DNA of 64,000 nt from Stachybotrys elegans (lineage: Eukaryota > Ascomycota > Sordariomycetes > Hypocreales > Stachybotryaceae): assembly GCA_020746835.1 (NCBI GenBank), contig JAGPNK010000019.1:186001-250000 (forward strand), in the 5' to 3' direction. Below the pieces are notes generated by a model that worked only from the letters and a program-made list of their open reading frames with translations, was not told the DNA's origin and did not search any database. Positions 35,556-46,776 of the stretch are shown here, piece by piece (position 1 is the first letter of the stretch; each line of letters begins with the position of its first letter). The translations under genes and the position numbers were made by a program.

Positions 35556-36479
35556 TTAGTCCTCGCGGGTGACGTTGTGGGGCCAAGAGCCGATGATCAG
35601 AGCTCCACGCTCGCCGGCAGTGAAGCTGTACGCGCCCTCGCAAGGAGCCCAGAACCAGTCACCGGCAGTGAGCTCGCGCCCGTTGGCCATGATGGAGCCG
35701 CTGACGACCAGCTTCACGTCGGCGAGGTTCTCGCTCTCGTGGAAGTGAGGGGTGACGTCGGTGCCAGGGGCAATGTTGGCCAGCCACGCCCAGAAGCGTC
35801 CCTCTTCAGCGTTGGGCTTGGTGGCGGCATGGAACAGACGAGGGGCGAATGGGAAGGCCTTGTGCGAGACGCCGCCATCCTGGGCAGTCTCGAAGTGGCG
35901 GTCGAGGTGGGTGAGCTTGACGTCCATGGCCTTGATGCTGGGATCACGGGAGGTGATGAAGGTGCCGTCGACGAGCTTGTTGGGCAGACCGACCTCCTGG
36001 CTGACGTCGGTGGTGTCCGAGACGCATGGCATCATGGTGAAGAGAGTGGCGCCAGCCTCCTCAGCACGGAAGCTGTACTCGCCTCCGGCAGGAAGCCAGA
36101 CCCAGTCGCCCTGGGTGAGGGACTGGTTGCTGCCCTGGAGCTCGATGGAGCCGCTGACAACAATCTTGAGCACGCCAACCTGCTCCGTGTCCAGAGTGCG
36201 GGGGGCCGTGGCCGCTCCGGAGGCGAGGTAGGTGGTGTAGGCGCTGAAGCGGCCAGTCCACTCAAGAGGCAGGACAGGGGCCACGGGCACGAACCAGCGC
36301 GTCACGCCGGCGAAGTGAGGCTCAACGAGGTTGGTCAGCTCCTGCTTGGCGGAGATGACACCCTCATCACGAGAAGTGATGATGCCGGCGTTGAGGCCCT
36401 TGAGAATGCGGTCGACGACCTCAGCGGCGGCGTTGAGGTTGTCGTGGACACCAACGGGGTGAACAGCTGCGGCGGCCAT
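35556..36479 (-). CDS. Two-domain cupin protein
   Basis: 307 residues from the ATG at 36479, chosen because CAAAATGGCC is a good fungal start context and the longer reading frame to 36740 has no cupin-like sequence and overlaps the probable TATA box. Two cupin repeats are visible: the first around residues 60-155 (VVSGSIEL, GDWVWLP) and the second around 200-300 (HFHESEN, VVSGSIMA, GDWFWAP). The HxH-type metal motif is clear only in the second repeat, so the first may be structural. Single intronless exon. Bicupins include dioxygenases, isomerases and storage-like proteins; substrate unknown. It is next to the biosynthetic genes but nothing in the sequence proves it belongs to the pathway. 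Confidence 0.85.
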   Translation of the reverse strand: MAAAAVHPVGVHDNLNAAAEVVDRILKGLNAGIITSRDEGVISAKQELTNLVEPHFAGVTRWFVPVAPVLPLEWTGRFSAYTTYLASGAATAPRTLDTEQVGVLKIVVSGSIELQGSNQSLTQGDWVWLPAGGEYSFRAEEAGATLFTMMPCVSDTTDVSQEVGLPNKLVDGTFITSRDPSIKAMDVKLTHLDRHFETAQDGGVSHKAFPFAPRLFHAATKPNAEEGRFWAWLANIAPGTDVTPHFHESENLADVKLVVSGSIMANGRELTAGDWFWAPCEGAYSFTAGERGALIIGSWPHNVTRED

Positions 36480-36635
36480 TTTGATTGTTTTTGGGGTGTT
36501 TGTTGTCTTGGTTGACGTGGGAGTTTGGGAGTTGGTAAGGATGTCAAGTGCTTGACTTGAAAGTGTTATGATTGTTTGTCTGTTGAGGAGCTGATTGTTT
36601 TGAAAATCCAGCAACGAAGAGGGTTCTTCCTCACC

Positions 36636-36642
36636 CTTATAT
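36636..36642 (-). promoter_or_regulatory. Probable TATA box of the bicupin gene
   Basis: Minus-strand CATATAAG lies about 160 nt upstream of the ATG at 36479. It is the only TATA-like element in that leader region. Confidence 0.4.
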
Positions 36643-38270
36643 GCCTTTTCACGGAGGTGGAGGCACCAAGGCTTCTCCCAGCTTGTCGACCCAAGAAGAC
36701 GTATGATAACGGCCTCGGAGTCGGTTATCCAGCTTCCCATGAATCATGACCAGGATGTAGTTGCGCCATGCGCGAGGAGTCGATACCGTCTCATTCGCAT
36801 AGAGCTCGTACCCGTGTACTCAGCAGGTATGCCACGTTACCCCTCCTATCGCCGTCCTTTGGCGGGCCACAAGACACTGCCCTTAGCTATTTCCTTGATC
36901 GCCGGCGATCGCCTGTGTTGACGATAACCATACATTCTACGTTTTTGGCAACCCAGCGTGTATGAAGTACCCGTTGCCCGGAGCCTTAGATCTTGCTACT
37001 GAGCCTGTTACTCTACTCTATGTTTCTGCCAACCCATCAGTCATCTATTGATTTGACATCATATGCATCGTTCGGAGTCTAGTCGAAGCCAGTCATCTCC
37101 ACCCCATTGGAGTATAGGATCCAAAATTTCTAAACCAACTCAACCGATGCAGGCTAAAGACTTTCAATCCTGAGGACATGGTGAGGCACTGCTAACCGAC
37201 GTGCTGGAAAAGGCGGTCAACAAAGGAACCAGCTAGATACGCAGCAAGGGCAACGAAAAGTCTCGGTCAATGGCCGAGAGTTGGGGATTAAGGCAGCTAT
37301 GCGTCGTAACTGCTCAGATAGGCCAAGTCTGCGAAGTCTCCCAAATGTTGACGGGTTGAAGGATCAACGTGCAGAATTAGCGTGTAACAACTGGAACCTC
37401 AGATGTCAACGACAACATGACGTTGCGTTTCAAGGCAGTCAAATCGGTCAAGTTGCCACAGAAGCCGCAGGATTGCGTATACATACATCATCCGATAGCT
37501 CTAGAATAGCCCATAGGTCAAACGGAGTTACGACGGTGTGTTTCGGGGTTGCGGAGCGAATAGAGCCAAGTGGTAGCGAAACACACGCAACCAACAGGCT
37601 GGTATGTCTATAACTGCAGATCCTAGCCCAGCGTATTCCCTTATCTAGCATACTTAGCAGGGTACCAGAGATGGGTCTACTAATGTATGCATCGTCTCAC
37701 AAATCCACTTTCTTGTTATCTTGTCATGAAACGAGGAAGCATCCACAGATAATACGGAGTTATAGTCACCTTCCACAGACAGATGAGGTTGACTGTGGAG
37801 AAAACCATATCTGTATATCAAGATCGCCAAGCCAAACCCTTGCTATCCGAAAACGGGAACAGCACCCCCTCCTTTCCTGGGGCACGGGATCGGGAAATCT
37901 GCTCCCCCTGGTTCAACTATCGATGGGTAACCTTGGATGACAGGGTATGTGCCGTGTGCCGTCCAAACGAATCCGCTACGGGCGTAACCGGCTCGTTTAA
38001 TCTTAAACGAATGCGAGACCGAAGTTATCGCCTGAACCACCAAGGCTGCTCCGCTAACTCCAGTTTGCTCTTGGACAGATTCCCCCTTACAGAGAGATCG
38101 TTCGATACTCCGTTGCGTTGCTTCAATGTGCTTTGATCCGTCATTCTCAATTCACGTACGTTTGTTGTGCTACGGGGCAAAATAGGCCCAATAGCGGGAG
38201 ACGTGTGCTCGTCTTTGCCACTGCTCCTTTTCACAAACTCCGACAGGGTCCATCACGCAAAGCCGCCATC
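36643..38270. other. Intergenic region between bicupin and MFS genes
   Basis: About 1.6 kb. The gene starts on either side point away from each other, so it holds two promoters. Several short ORFs (for example 37281-37613 and 37783-38136) show no domain, repeat or codon pattern that supports them. No mobile element was seen. Confidence 0.5.
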
Positions 38271-39851
38271 ATGACTGGGCATCAAGCAGATGCTGCCCGT
38301 GGTGAGCATCGAGAGGATTCACCTCTGATTGCACCCGATGTTCGAGACAAACGTCTAGACAAAAGAGCCAATGAGGCTCTCCTCATACTCACCGTCGTTG
38401 TCCTCTTCGTTGCGCTCGGCGACGAGTTGCTCGACAGTCCAATGACGCGAATCACCGAGGCTGTCATCTGCTACCGCCATTACGAACATGCAGACCCCAG
38501 CAAGCTGTTGATTGGAAGAGACGGCATCGGTCCAGGTGCGATTGGCGGTGTGGATGAGCGGCATTGCAAGGCCGATGCGGTGCAGAGCGAACTTGCACTG
38601 CTGAGAGGGTGGCAATATTCCTTTGACAGTATCCCCGGCCTGCTTCTTGCCGTGCCTATCGGGTGGGCGGCGGATCGGTATGGTAGGAAACCTTTTGGTC
38701 TGGTGGCACTCGCCGGCTTCGTCTTGCAAGGTGCATGGCCGCAGTTTGTCACCTGGTTCTGGCAGGCGTTTGATATACGCGCCGTCTGGCTGAGCACCTT
38801 CAGCGGTCTCATGGCCGGTGGAATCGACGTTGCCAACACCTTATTCTTTGTAATGGTGTCTGACGTCGCCTCTGAGGCACGCCGAGCCGACATCTTCTTC
38901 CAGATGGGGGCGTTCGGTCTGGGCGCCATGCTGACGATGCCGCCTTTGTCGGCCTGGCTGATGCAGATCAGCAGCCCTTGGATCCCGGCCTTGATGGGCA
39001 CCATGCTGAAGGTGGCAGGCGTGGTTGCCCTCTCCTTTTGCCCAGAGACACTTTGCTTCCACGACAAGCAAAGCGAAGCCTCGCTCGGGCAGCCGCAGCC
39101 TTCAGGTGGCAGCAACGACAACAACGACGGCGACCATGACAACGATGGGATGCATCCTAGTTCCAGAAAACAAGGTTGGAAAGGTTCCTGGCTCGACAAA
39201 CTCGGCGAATCGGTCACTTTCCTACGCAATGACTGGCGCGTTGCTGCGCTCATTGTCGTGTTCTTTGGACACGCGCTGGTCGGCCGGGGCAGATTGCTCG
39301 TCCTCCAATACGCGAGCAGACGCTACAGCCTCTCCATCTCTGAGGCGACTCTGCTGTCCACGGCACGCACCGTCGTCATGTTCCTCCTGTACTTGGCCAT
39401 TTTCCCCTGTATTAGCAAGTTTATGATGCGGCGACCCCTGGCCATGTCCGCACAGAAGAAAGATCTTTACCTGGCACGAGCGTCGTATATTCTGAGTAGT
39501 GTTGGATGGTCGCTCGTGGGAGCGGCACCCAACATACCTCTGGCTGCAGTGTCCCTGGGGATTGCCGCCCTCGGCCAAGGCACCACTCTTCTCACCCGGA
39601 GCTTTCTAGCTTCTCTCCTGCCGCCTCATCAGATTGCTCGGGCGTACAGTTTAATCAGCGTGGTAGAGATGGTTGGTGGCATGTTGGGCTCGCCCGCATT
39701 GGCCGCCATTTTCGCTCACGGGTTGTCCTTGGGTGGTCAATGGATTGGTCTGCCATTTTTTGTCATAGGTCTAGTCTCGGCAGCTTTCACTCTTGTCATG
39801 TTCGCTGTCGGCTTGCGAAGGAACGAGATTGGCTGCGCAGAGGAGACATGA
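38271..39851 (+). CDS. Major facilitator superfamily transporter
   Basis: 526-residue membrane transporter in a single exon. The start at 38271 (CCATCATGAC context) is preferred over the in-frame ATG at 38118 because the extra residues look non-coding. Hydrophobic segments are consistent with about 12 helices. The loop after TM2 has GWAADRYGRKP, matching the MFS signature GxxxDxxGRR/K. A long hydrophilic loop rich in Asn/Asp/Gly (about residues 275-315) separates the two halves. Substrate cannot be read from sequence. With the ABC exporter at 41156 it may export the product of the NRPS/PKS core, or it may be an unrelated permease. Confidence 0.9.
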   Translation: MTGHQADAARGEHREDSPLIAPDVRDKRLDKRANEALLILTVVVLFVALGDELLDSPMTRITEAVICYRHYEHADPSKLLIGRDGIGPGAIGGVDERHCKADAVQSELALLRGWQYSFDSIPGLLLAVPIGWAADRYGRKPFGLVALAGFVLQGAWPQFVTWFWQAFDIRAVWLSTFSGLMAGGIDVANTLFFVMVSDVASEARRADIFFQMGAFGLGAMLTMPPLSAWLMQISSPWIPALMGTMLKVAGVVALSFCPETLCFHDKQSEASLGQPQPSGGSNDNNDGDHDNDGMHPSSRKQGWKGSWLDKLGESVTFLRNDWRVAALIVVFFGHALVGRGRLLVLQYASRRYSLSISEATLLSTARTVVMFLLYLAIFPCISKFMMRRPLAMSAQKKDLYLARASYILSSVGWSLVGAAPNIPLAAVSLGIAALGQGTTLLTRSFLASLLPPHQIARAYSLISVVEMVGGMLGSPALAAIFAHGLSLGGQWIGLPFFVIGLVSAAFTLVMFAVGLRRNEIGCAEET

Positions 39852-40001
39852 GATATCAAAGAACGAGAGGCTAGCTACGCAGGTCGGATGAGAAATTGAA
39901 ACACTGTAGCTGGTAATTCCCATTAGATAACTAAAAGTAAACCCAATAGCTCTAAATGATGCATCGTGGGCTTTTCTCAAGGAGTCTTAAACATTCAAGG
40001 C

Positions 40002-40727
40002 CTACATTCCCTCCTTTTTCTGTGTGAAGTTGGCGTACGAGTTCGCCGAGCTCAGCCATTCTTCCCTCAACACGCCGTATTCGACCACGTCCCTCCACTC
40101 GCCGTCGCGCCAGAATCTTTGGCGCCGTCTCCCTTCCTCAGTAAAGCCCAACTTCTTATAGACATTCAAGCCCCTGGCGTTGCTTGCATCAGCACTGCCC
40201 TCGATACGACGATAGCCGAGAGTCGTGAAGATGTAGTCACAAACCCACCGCAGAGCCTCGGTACCGTAGCCTCTGTCTGTCAAAAGATTAGCAACTAGAC
40301 CGTGCCGGCTCGTAAGTGAAGAAGGCGGTGTGGTTGCCAACTTACCTTGGTGGGCTGCATCTAAGAGAATACCCATGTACACAATCCCATTTACGTCGGT
40401 CACCCCACCCATCTTGTCAATATGAAGACAGCCAATAGCCGGGTACCTCGCCTTGCCGTCTGCGGTGCGAAAATAGTCATCATTCGGACCCAGGGCGGAG
40501 GGAAGCTCGCTGTCGGCGGGCTTCTCGCAGACCATGAACCAAGGCAAGGCGTCCTTATCTTTGACGCGGTCCTCGAGATACTTCTTGGACCTCTCGCGAG
40601 ACCACGGTTGCGCACCCTGCGCTGAAAGAGCATTGACTAAGGGTAGGTCGTTGGTCCATTGGAGCCAGAGGTGGCCGTCGACTTCGGGGTCGAGACACCG
40701 GAACATCAGGCGTTCAGTGAAAAACAT
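40002..40727 (-). CDS. GNAT-family N-acetyltransferase (RimJ/RimL-like)
   Basis: Transfers an acetyl group from acetyl-CoA to an amine; acceptor unknown. Two exons, 40727-40346 and 40276-40002, joined across a 69-nt intron, give 218 residues, typical for the family. The fold elements are in order: FFTERLMFRCLDP at the N-terminus, the acetyl-CoA loop RGYGTEA straight after the splice junction, then the NARGLNVYKKLGF motif. The start at 40727 removes an upstream extension that contains the TATA region. It is divergent from the ABC transporter. It could act on the cluster product, for example as a protective acetylation, but there is no direct evidence. Confidence 0.9.
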   Translation of the reverse strand: MFFTERLMFRCLDPEVDGHLWLQWTNDLPLVNALSAQGAQPWSRERSKKYLEDRVKDKDALPWFMVCEKPADSELPSALGPNDDYFRTADGKARYPAIGCLHIDKMGGVTDVNGIVYMGILLDAAHQGKLATTPPSSLTSRHGLVANLLTDRGYGTEALRWVCDYIFTTLGYRRIEGSADASNARGLNVYKKLGFTEEGRRRQRFWRDGEWRDVVEYGVLREEWLSSANSYANFTQKKEGM

Positions 40728-40852
40728 GATGTAGTGTACGTGATTCAACGCAGCGATGTGAAGGATAAAGCGAGACGGAAGCTGCAGCTGTGAATTACTG
40801 CTATGGGAAGACACAATGGTGAAAAGGTACCGCCAAAGGAGCATGTCAGGCG

Positions 40853-40864
40853 TATATATATATA
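40853..40864 (-). promoter_or_regulatory. Probable TATA box of the GNAT gene
   Basis: A run of six TA dinucleotides lies about 125 nt upstream of the GNAT start at 40727, in the 430-nt divergent gap shared with the ABC transporter. The rest of the gap shows no clear motif. Confidence 0.4.
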
Positions 40865-41155
40865 GAGGAAACAGGCGGAACCATTGGCCTCTGGAAACGG
40901 TGCCCTCGCAACACCTCACAGGCCTGCTCTGAAGCGATAGCTCCGCGCGTCATGGGAGGGGAGAGGGTGGGTTTGTGGGACTGGCTGGTTGCAGGATGCC
41001 TTTCCTGGGGCTCTTAGCTATTTGCTTATCTCGTACGAGCGTTAATGAAAAGGAGCAGTCGATCGATCCACCAGCCCCATTAATGGCCCCCTCGTATAGG
41101 GACATGGGAAGACTGCAAGGGAACCTGCCTTTGCCACAGCCGTTGTTTCCAGGGA

Positions 41156-44100
41156 ATGGCTGCCGCTAAAATGATGCATGCTCATGAAAGTAACCGTCGT
41201 CTCTATTTAGCCCGCTCAATCCCGCGGCCACTAACAAAGGTTCTAGGGAAAGCCAGAGAGCACGGAAAGTCAGCAATGGAGAGATTGCAAAACAGGTCGG
41301 CCCAGGTCGGCCCTGCTACCTCTATCATCGACGAAGCCAATGATGGTGCCAGCCGCGAAGAGCACCAGGAGAGATGGTGGAGCAGAATTGCAAACCTCTT
41401 GAGGGGGAGCAGACGGGAGACACCAGTGCCGACAGAGAGACAACCTAGCCCAGAGCAAGAGGCCGGCTTCTTCAGCCTACTCACCTTTCAATGGATGGCT
41501 CCTCTAATGCAACTCGGGTACCAGAGGCCACTCGAGCTCAACGATATCTGGGACGTCAATCCGCAAAGAAGCGTCCCCGTGATGCAAGCAAAGTTGTTGG
41601 CTTCGTTCGACAGGAGAAGAGAAAGCGGCGACAAGACGCCGTTGAGGAACGCCCTATATGATACATTTCGGGGAGAGTTCCTGCTCGGGGGATTTTGTTC
41701 CTTCATCGCTTCGCTTCTGCAGGTCCTCTCACCCTTCGCGCTTCGATACCTCATCCAATTCGCATCCGACGCGTACGTGGCCTCTCGTGGTGGTCCCGAC
41801 GCTCCGCCCGTCTCCCATGGTATAGCATGGGTCATTGGCATTACTCTTATGCAATTTCTCCAGACAACGTGCTTCAACCATTTCCTCTACCACGGCATGA
41901 TGGTCGGAGGCCAAGCGCGCGCAGTCCTCATCGCCCTCATCTTTGACAAGGCCACAAAGCTATCAGGCCGAGCAAGAGCAGGAGGCGTGTCCATCGAGAA
42001 ACCCCCACCAGGCGTGAAGCCGGGGAGTGTAGAAGAGAAGCAATGGATGCAAGAGAAGGTCAGCGAGATGGCCGCCGTTACCACAGTCCGACCAGGCTGG
42101 TCAAACGGCAGAATCGTAAACTTGATGTCCATGGACACAAGCCGTATCAACCAGGGCTCCATCATGGTCCATATTCTCTGGACATCGCCCATCTCCATTC
42201 TCCTAGCTTTGGCATTGCTCCTGGTGAATATAACGTATAGTGCCTTGCCAGGCGTCGCATTGCTCCTCCTCGTCGTGCCACTTCTCGCCTGGGCATTCAA
42301 GGCAATGATTGCTCGGCGCAATAAGATCAACGCAATCACAGACCAAAGGGTGTCACTTACGCAAGAGATATTGCACGGCGTGCAGTTTATCAAGTATTTC
42401 GCCTGGGAGTCGGCTTTCCTACATCGCCTGGCCAGCATTCGAAATCGCGAGATCAGCCGCATGCGGACGGTGCTTGCTATCCGCCACGTCATCACCGCAG
42501 TCGGCACGTCCATGGCGCCTTTTGCGACAATGACGGCTTTTATTACTTACTCGCTTTCGGGTCACGAGCTCACGTCGAGCCGTGTCTTCTCGTCCCTGTC
42601 ACTCTTTGGCGCGCTGAGTCTGCCCTTGAACCAGCTCCCCCTGATACTCGGATCCGTCACCGATGCAGCGCAGTCGGTTCTCCGAATCCAAGAGTTCTTG
42701 CTTGCTGAAGAAGCTCAAGACCCTGTGGACTGGGACCTTGAGAATGAGAACGCCGTCGTCCTGGAAAACGCAAGCTTCACCTGGGAACGGAACGCTGTCA
42801 AGGAAAGTGATATTGACGACTCAGCAACGCAGGAGGCCGCTAACGCGAACCGAAAGCAAGGGGACACCGAGATGGCCAAGAAAGAAATGCATTCTGATGA
42901 TGAAAGGCAACCATCAGAGACGCCAGGAAAATCGCCGACCAATTTGGCCCTGGACAAAGATGCTATCGAAAGCGGCGGCGGCGAAGAACAGGCATTCACT
43001 CTCAGAGATCTCAACCTCGCCGTGGGACGTCGTGAGCTTGTTGCTGTTATTGGCCCCGTCGGATCCGGTAAGAGCTCTGTTCTATCGGCTTTGGCTGGAG
43101 ACATGAGAAAGACAGGAGGAAACATCACGCTTGGCGCCTCTCGGGCGTTTTGCCCACAATTTTCATGGATCCAGAACGCATCTGTCAGGGAGAACATTAT
43201 CCTAGGAAGAAGAGATGGCACGACATCTTCCAAGCCAGAGCAAGTCAGCGACGGCCGCTGGTATAACGACGTCGTCGATGCTTGCGCGCTCCGGCCAGAT
43301 CTGGACATGTTTACGCACGGAGACTTGACTGAGCTCGGCGAGCGCGGCATCACAATTTCGGGTGGCCAGAAGCAACGTATTAATATCGCTCGGGCAATCT
43401 ATTCTGGTGCCGACTTGGTGATAATGGATGATCCATTGTCTGCGGTAGACGCTCATGTCGGTCGGCACATTATGGATCACGCTATTTGCGGTCTTTTGCA
43501 AAACAAGTGTCGCATTCTAGCAACCCATCAGCTCCATGTGCTTCACCGCTGCGACAGGATTCTGTACATGTCAGAAGGCCGGATCGTCGCAGATGGCACG
43601 TTCGATCATCTCATGGCAACCAATGCTTCCTTTCAGCGTATTATGGAGACCGTCGCCAACGAAGGAGGGCAGGAAGAGCCCCTGAAAGACAAGGAAAATG
43701 AGGAGCTCGAAGATAGCAAGAGCAAGCAGGAGATTGTTGGGGCCCGCCCGCAAGAGGCGGACACCGTCATGCAGGCCGAAGAGCGTGGTGTTGAGAGCGC
43801 AGGCTGGTCCATTTACGCAGCCTACGTGCGCGCCTCTGGTGAAATCCTCAACCTGCCCCTGATGCTCATTCTACTCGTCGCCGCCCACGGATCTGTCATC
43901 ACCACAAGTCTGTGGTTGTCGTGGTGGACGTCGAACCAGTTTGGCTTTAATCTTGGGACACATGTAAGGAGCAGTTCTCACTCACACCGCTTCAGAGTCA
44001 CTGACCGCGCTTTAGATCGGTGTCTATGTAGCCCTTGGATTTGCTCAGATCTTTTCCTCGTTGGCTTTCTATGTTCACCTGACCAGTGCCAGCAGCAGCG

Positions 44101-45653
44101 CATCCCGAGCCATGCTGCATGCTGCTGTGACGCGGGTGCTTCGCGCTCCCATGTCATTTTTCGACACGACACCGTTGGGGCGAATCACGAACCGATTTTC
44201 CAGAGACGTTGATGTTATGGACAACACCCTCCCCGACAGTATCCGCAACTTCCTGACTTTTGGGGGGCAGATCGTTGCCGTTTTTATCTTGGTATTGGTA
44301 TACTTTCCGTATTTTGCTGTCGCCATTGGGGCTCTTGCGGTTATATTCGTCTCCTCTGCGCGGTATTATCGATACTCAGCGAGAGAACTAAAGAAGCACG
44401 AGGCTCTATTACGCAGCCATGTCTTTTCCCGCTTTGCAGAAGCAGTCTCTGGTATCCCGACTATCCGAGCTTACAAACTGGAAAAGGAGTTCACCGCTTC
44501 GGTAAACAAGTCGGTGGACAACATGGACGGGGCGTATTTCTTAACCTTTGCCAACCAGTGCTGGCTCTCGGTCCGCCTAGACGTCATTGGGAATCTAATG
44601 GTTCTTACCGTTGGGATTCTCATCGTAACATCGCGGCTGTCGGTCAATCCAAGTATCAGCGGTCTAGTCCTTGCGTCCATCCTCTCCGTCGCGCAGTTCT
44701 TTCAATATTCGGTACGCCATTTCGCTGACATGGAGAACAACATGAATTCGACAGAACGCCTCGACTACTACGCGACAAAGTTGGAAGAAGAGGCGCCGCT
44801 TCACATTGCCAATGTGCGGTCTACTTGGCCAGAGAGGGGTGAGATTGTATTCAACAATGTACAAATGCGATACCGGAAAGATCTCCCACCTGTCCTCCAT
44901 TGCTTAAGCCTGCGCATTCAGCCGGGAGAGCGTGTGGGGATTGTTGGCCGTACTGGAGCGGGAAAATCCTCGATTGTATCGACGCTGTTTCGGATAGTTG
45001 AACTGAGTGGTGGTACCATTTCCATCGATGGAGTAAATACCGCGACCATAGGGCTCCATGACCTTCGGTCACGTCTTGCCTTAATACCTCAAGAGCCTAT
45101 CCTCTTCCAGGGGACTATCCGCAGCAACCTGGATCCTTTCGACAAGCATGCTCATACCGAGTTGTTGTCCGCCCTTGGACAGGCCGGTTTGGTTGGTCAA
45201 GATCAAGACATCGAGGATAGCTCTACGGGCCAGCGCATTCACCTCGATACCCCCGTCGAAGAGGGTGGCGCAAACTTCTCGCTTGGTCAGCGCCAACTGA
45301 TTGCGCTTGCGAGGGCGCTCGTCAGACGCTCGCAGATTATCGTCTGCGATGAGGCAACTTCGTCTGTTGACTTTGAGACTGACGCGAGGATCCAGCGGAC
45401 TATTATGCGTGGATTCAAGGGCAAAACGCTCCTCTGTATAGCGCACCGACTGAAGACGGTCATGGGATATGACAAGATTTGTGTTATGGATGCTGGAAAG
45501 ATTGTAGAGTTTGATGCGCCGCTTGCGCTCTGGGAGAGGGGTGGTGTCTTCCGGGGTATGTGTGACCGTTCGGGTATTAGACGCCAGGACTTTTCTACTG
45601 GTGAGGAAGGAAGCTTGACATTGCGGAATAACCAGGAGAGGAAGAAGAGATAG
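41156..45653 (+). CDS. ABCC-type (MRP/Yor1-like) multidrug exporter
   Basis: Full-length ATP-driven exporter of 1481 residues in two exons, 41156-43963 and 44016-45653, split by a 52-nt intron in the second membrane domain. Layout is TMD1-NBD1-TMD2-NBD2 with no extra N-terminal TMD0. NBD1 has GPVGSGKSS near 631, ISGGQKQR near 733 and IMDDPLSAVD near 757. NBD2 has GRTGAGKSS near 1247, SLGQRQL near 1356 and VCDEATSSVD near 1377. NBD2 lacks the canonical LSGGQ (it reads FSLGQ), as is usual for ABCC proteins. The exact start is uncertain; ATG codons at 41171 and 41174 are equally possible. Position beside the NRPS/PKS locus suggests efflux or vacuolar storage of the product. Confidence 0.94.
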
Positions 45654-46264
45654 ATAGCCATCCTACGCCCCAATGGATTCTAGCTCAGTGATATCAAGGA
45701 GGCCTGTTTCACAACGGTTTCTTATCATGATAACTTTATTGAAGCAAAGGGTGAGAAGCCATAAGTTAACCTGCTTGCCCTGCTTCATGAGCAACCCTAT
45801 ATATACTATCTAATAGTTGTAAAGTTGTCTTGCCCATTGGCCATATGGCTCTTGTCCATTCTCGAGTTGACTGTTTGTCGTTCTAGGCCCCTGAGTGCTC
45901 TTTCCACTGGCCAGAGACATGTTTGCACGCCAGTAAAGGATAACTGGTGTTATAGCCACCAATAGAGCAATAGACATTAGCACTGCAATGATTGTCTATC
46001 CTCGGTGGTAGTAAGGCAAATCGAGTCACCAGGCAGAAGGCTTCTCGCGCCCGACGCCACGGCGGCATCGCGACGGAAGCTTCTGGCCAATTGCTAGAAA
46101 ACTTTGACATTAGTCGCAGCTACAAGATTTTCTAACCAATTGTTATCTATTGATCTGATATTGTCTTTATTATTAGAGGGGGCCTCCTCGAAGTCACTGG
46201 TCTGCATCCCATTAGGGTACACGAACGGGAAATCCTACACACATTACAACCGCGCAACATCGCC
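45654..46264. other. Intergenic, AT-rich
   Basis: About 600 nt downstream of the ABC gene. No credible ORF, repeat or motif was seen. Confidence 0.4.
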
Positions 46265-46644
46265 GACTCTAGTCTGTCATCCAGCTTGGTAAAACCCCTA
46301 CACTCAACATTACCATACCTTGTCAAGACAACTGTGCCGACGGCTATCTCTTCGTCGCCCCCTTTACAGGCTACGACGACCCTGTCGACCACGGACCGCT
46401 GCAAGGTCCTCCTTACATACTGACCAGCACCGGTGACCTGGTCTGGAGTGGGTTCACTTACTTTTCAATCTGGGCTGGCAATTTCCAAGCCGCTCGATGG
46501 AAGGGTCAGCCGGTGCTCTTCTCCTTTGAAGGCGCCCACAACAGCCTACACGGCCATGGGCACGTCCACCACACCTTTCTGGACCAAAACTACCAGAACA
46601 CCCGCGAGCTCCGCGCTGGAAACTATATGATCTCTGATAAATGA
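46265..46644 (+). pseudogene. Arylsulfotransferase (ASST family) N-terminal remnant
   Basis: Translation from about 46297 to 46644 gives LNITIPC, GYLFVAPF, GDLVWSG, NFQAARWKGQPVLF, GHGHVHHTFLDQNYQ and ELRAGN, the start of the fungal arylsulfotransferase-like family, whose members are usually several hundred residues long. The frame is closed by a stop upstream (TAG before SVIQLG) and by a TGA at 46642-46644, and the following sequence does not resume the family. It is therefore a truncated, decayed copy of about 110 codons. A missed intron could extend it, but the 3-prime DNA before the next gene is too short for the rest of the protein. Confidence 0.65.
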
Positions 46645-46776
46645 GTTCAACATGTGATAGGGCATGTGTAGATGATGAGTAACATCGATTGATATGATAA
46701 ATGTTCGAGTTGGCTTGTGGGTGTGATAAATGTCAAATATCCCTAGCGTTTCCAGCCTCATAATACCCTTGCCAGG

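Noticed and set aside
35514..36515. 333-codon plus-strand ORF over the bicupin gene
   Set aside because: Antisense shadow; the minus strand has clear cupin motifs and a good start context.
36480..36740. Upstream extension of the bicupin frame to 36740
   Set aside because: The extension is not cupin-like and would cover the probable TATA box and leader.
37281..38136. Short plus-strand ORFs between the bicupin and MFS genes
   Set aside because: No recognisable feature in any of them; they are compatible with chance.
38118..38270. Upstream ATG for the MFS transporter
   Set aside because: The added 51 residues look non-coding and the ATG at 38271 has the better context.
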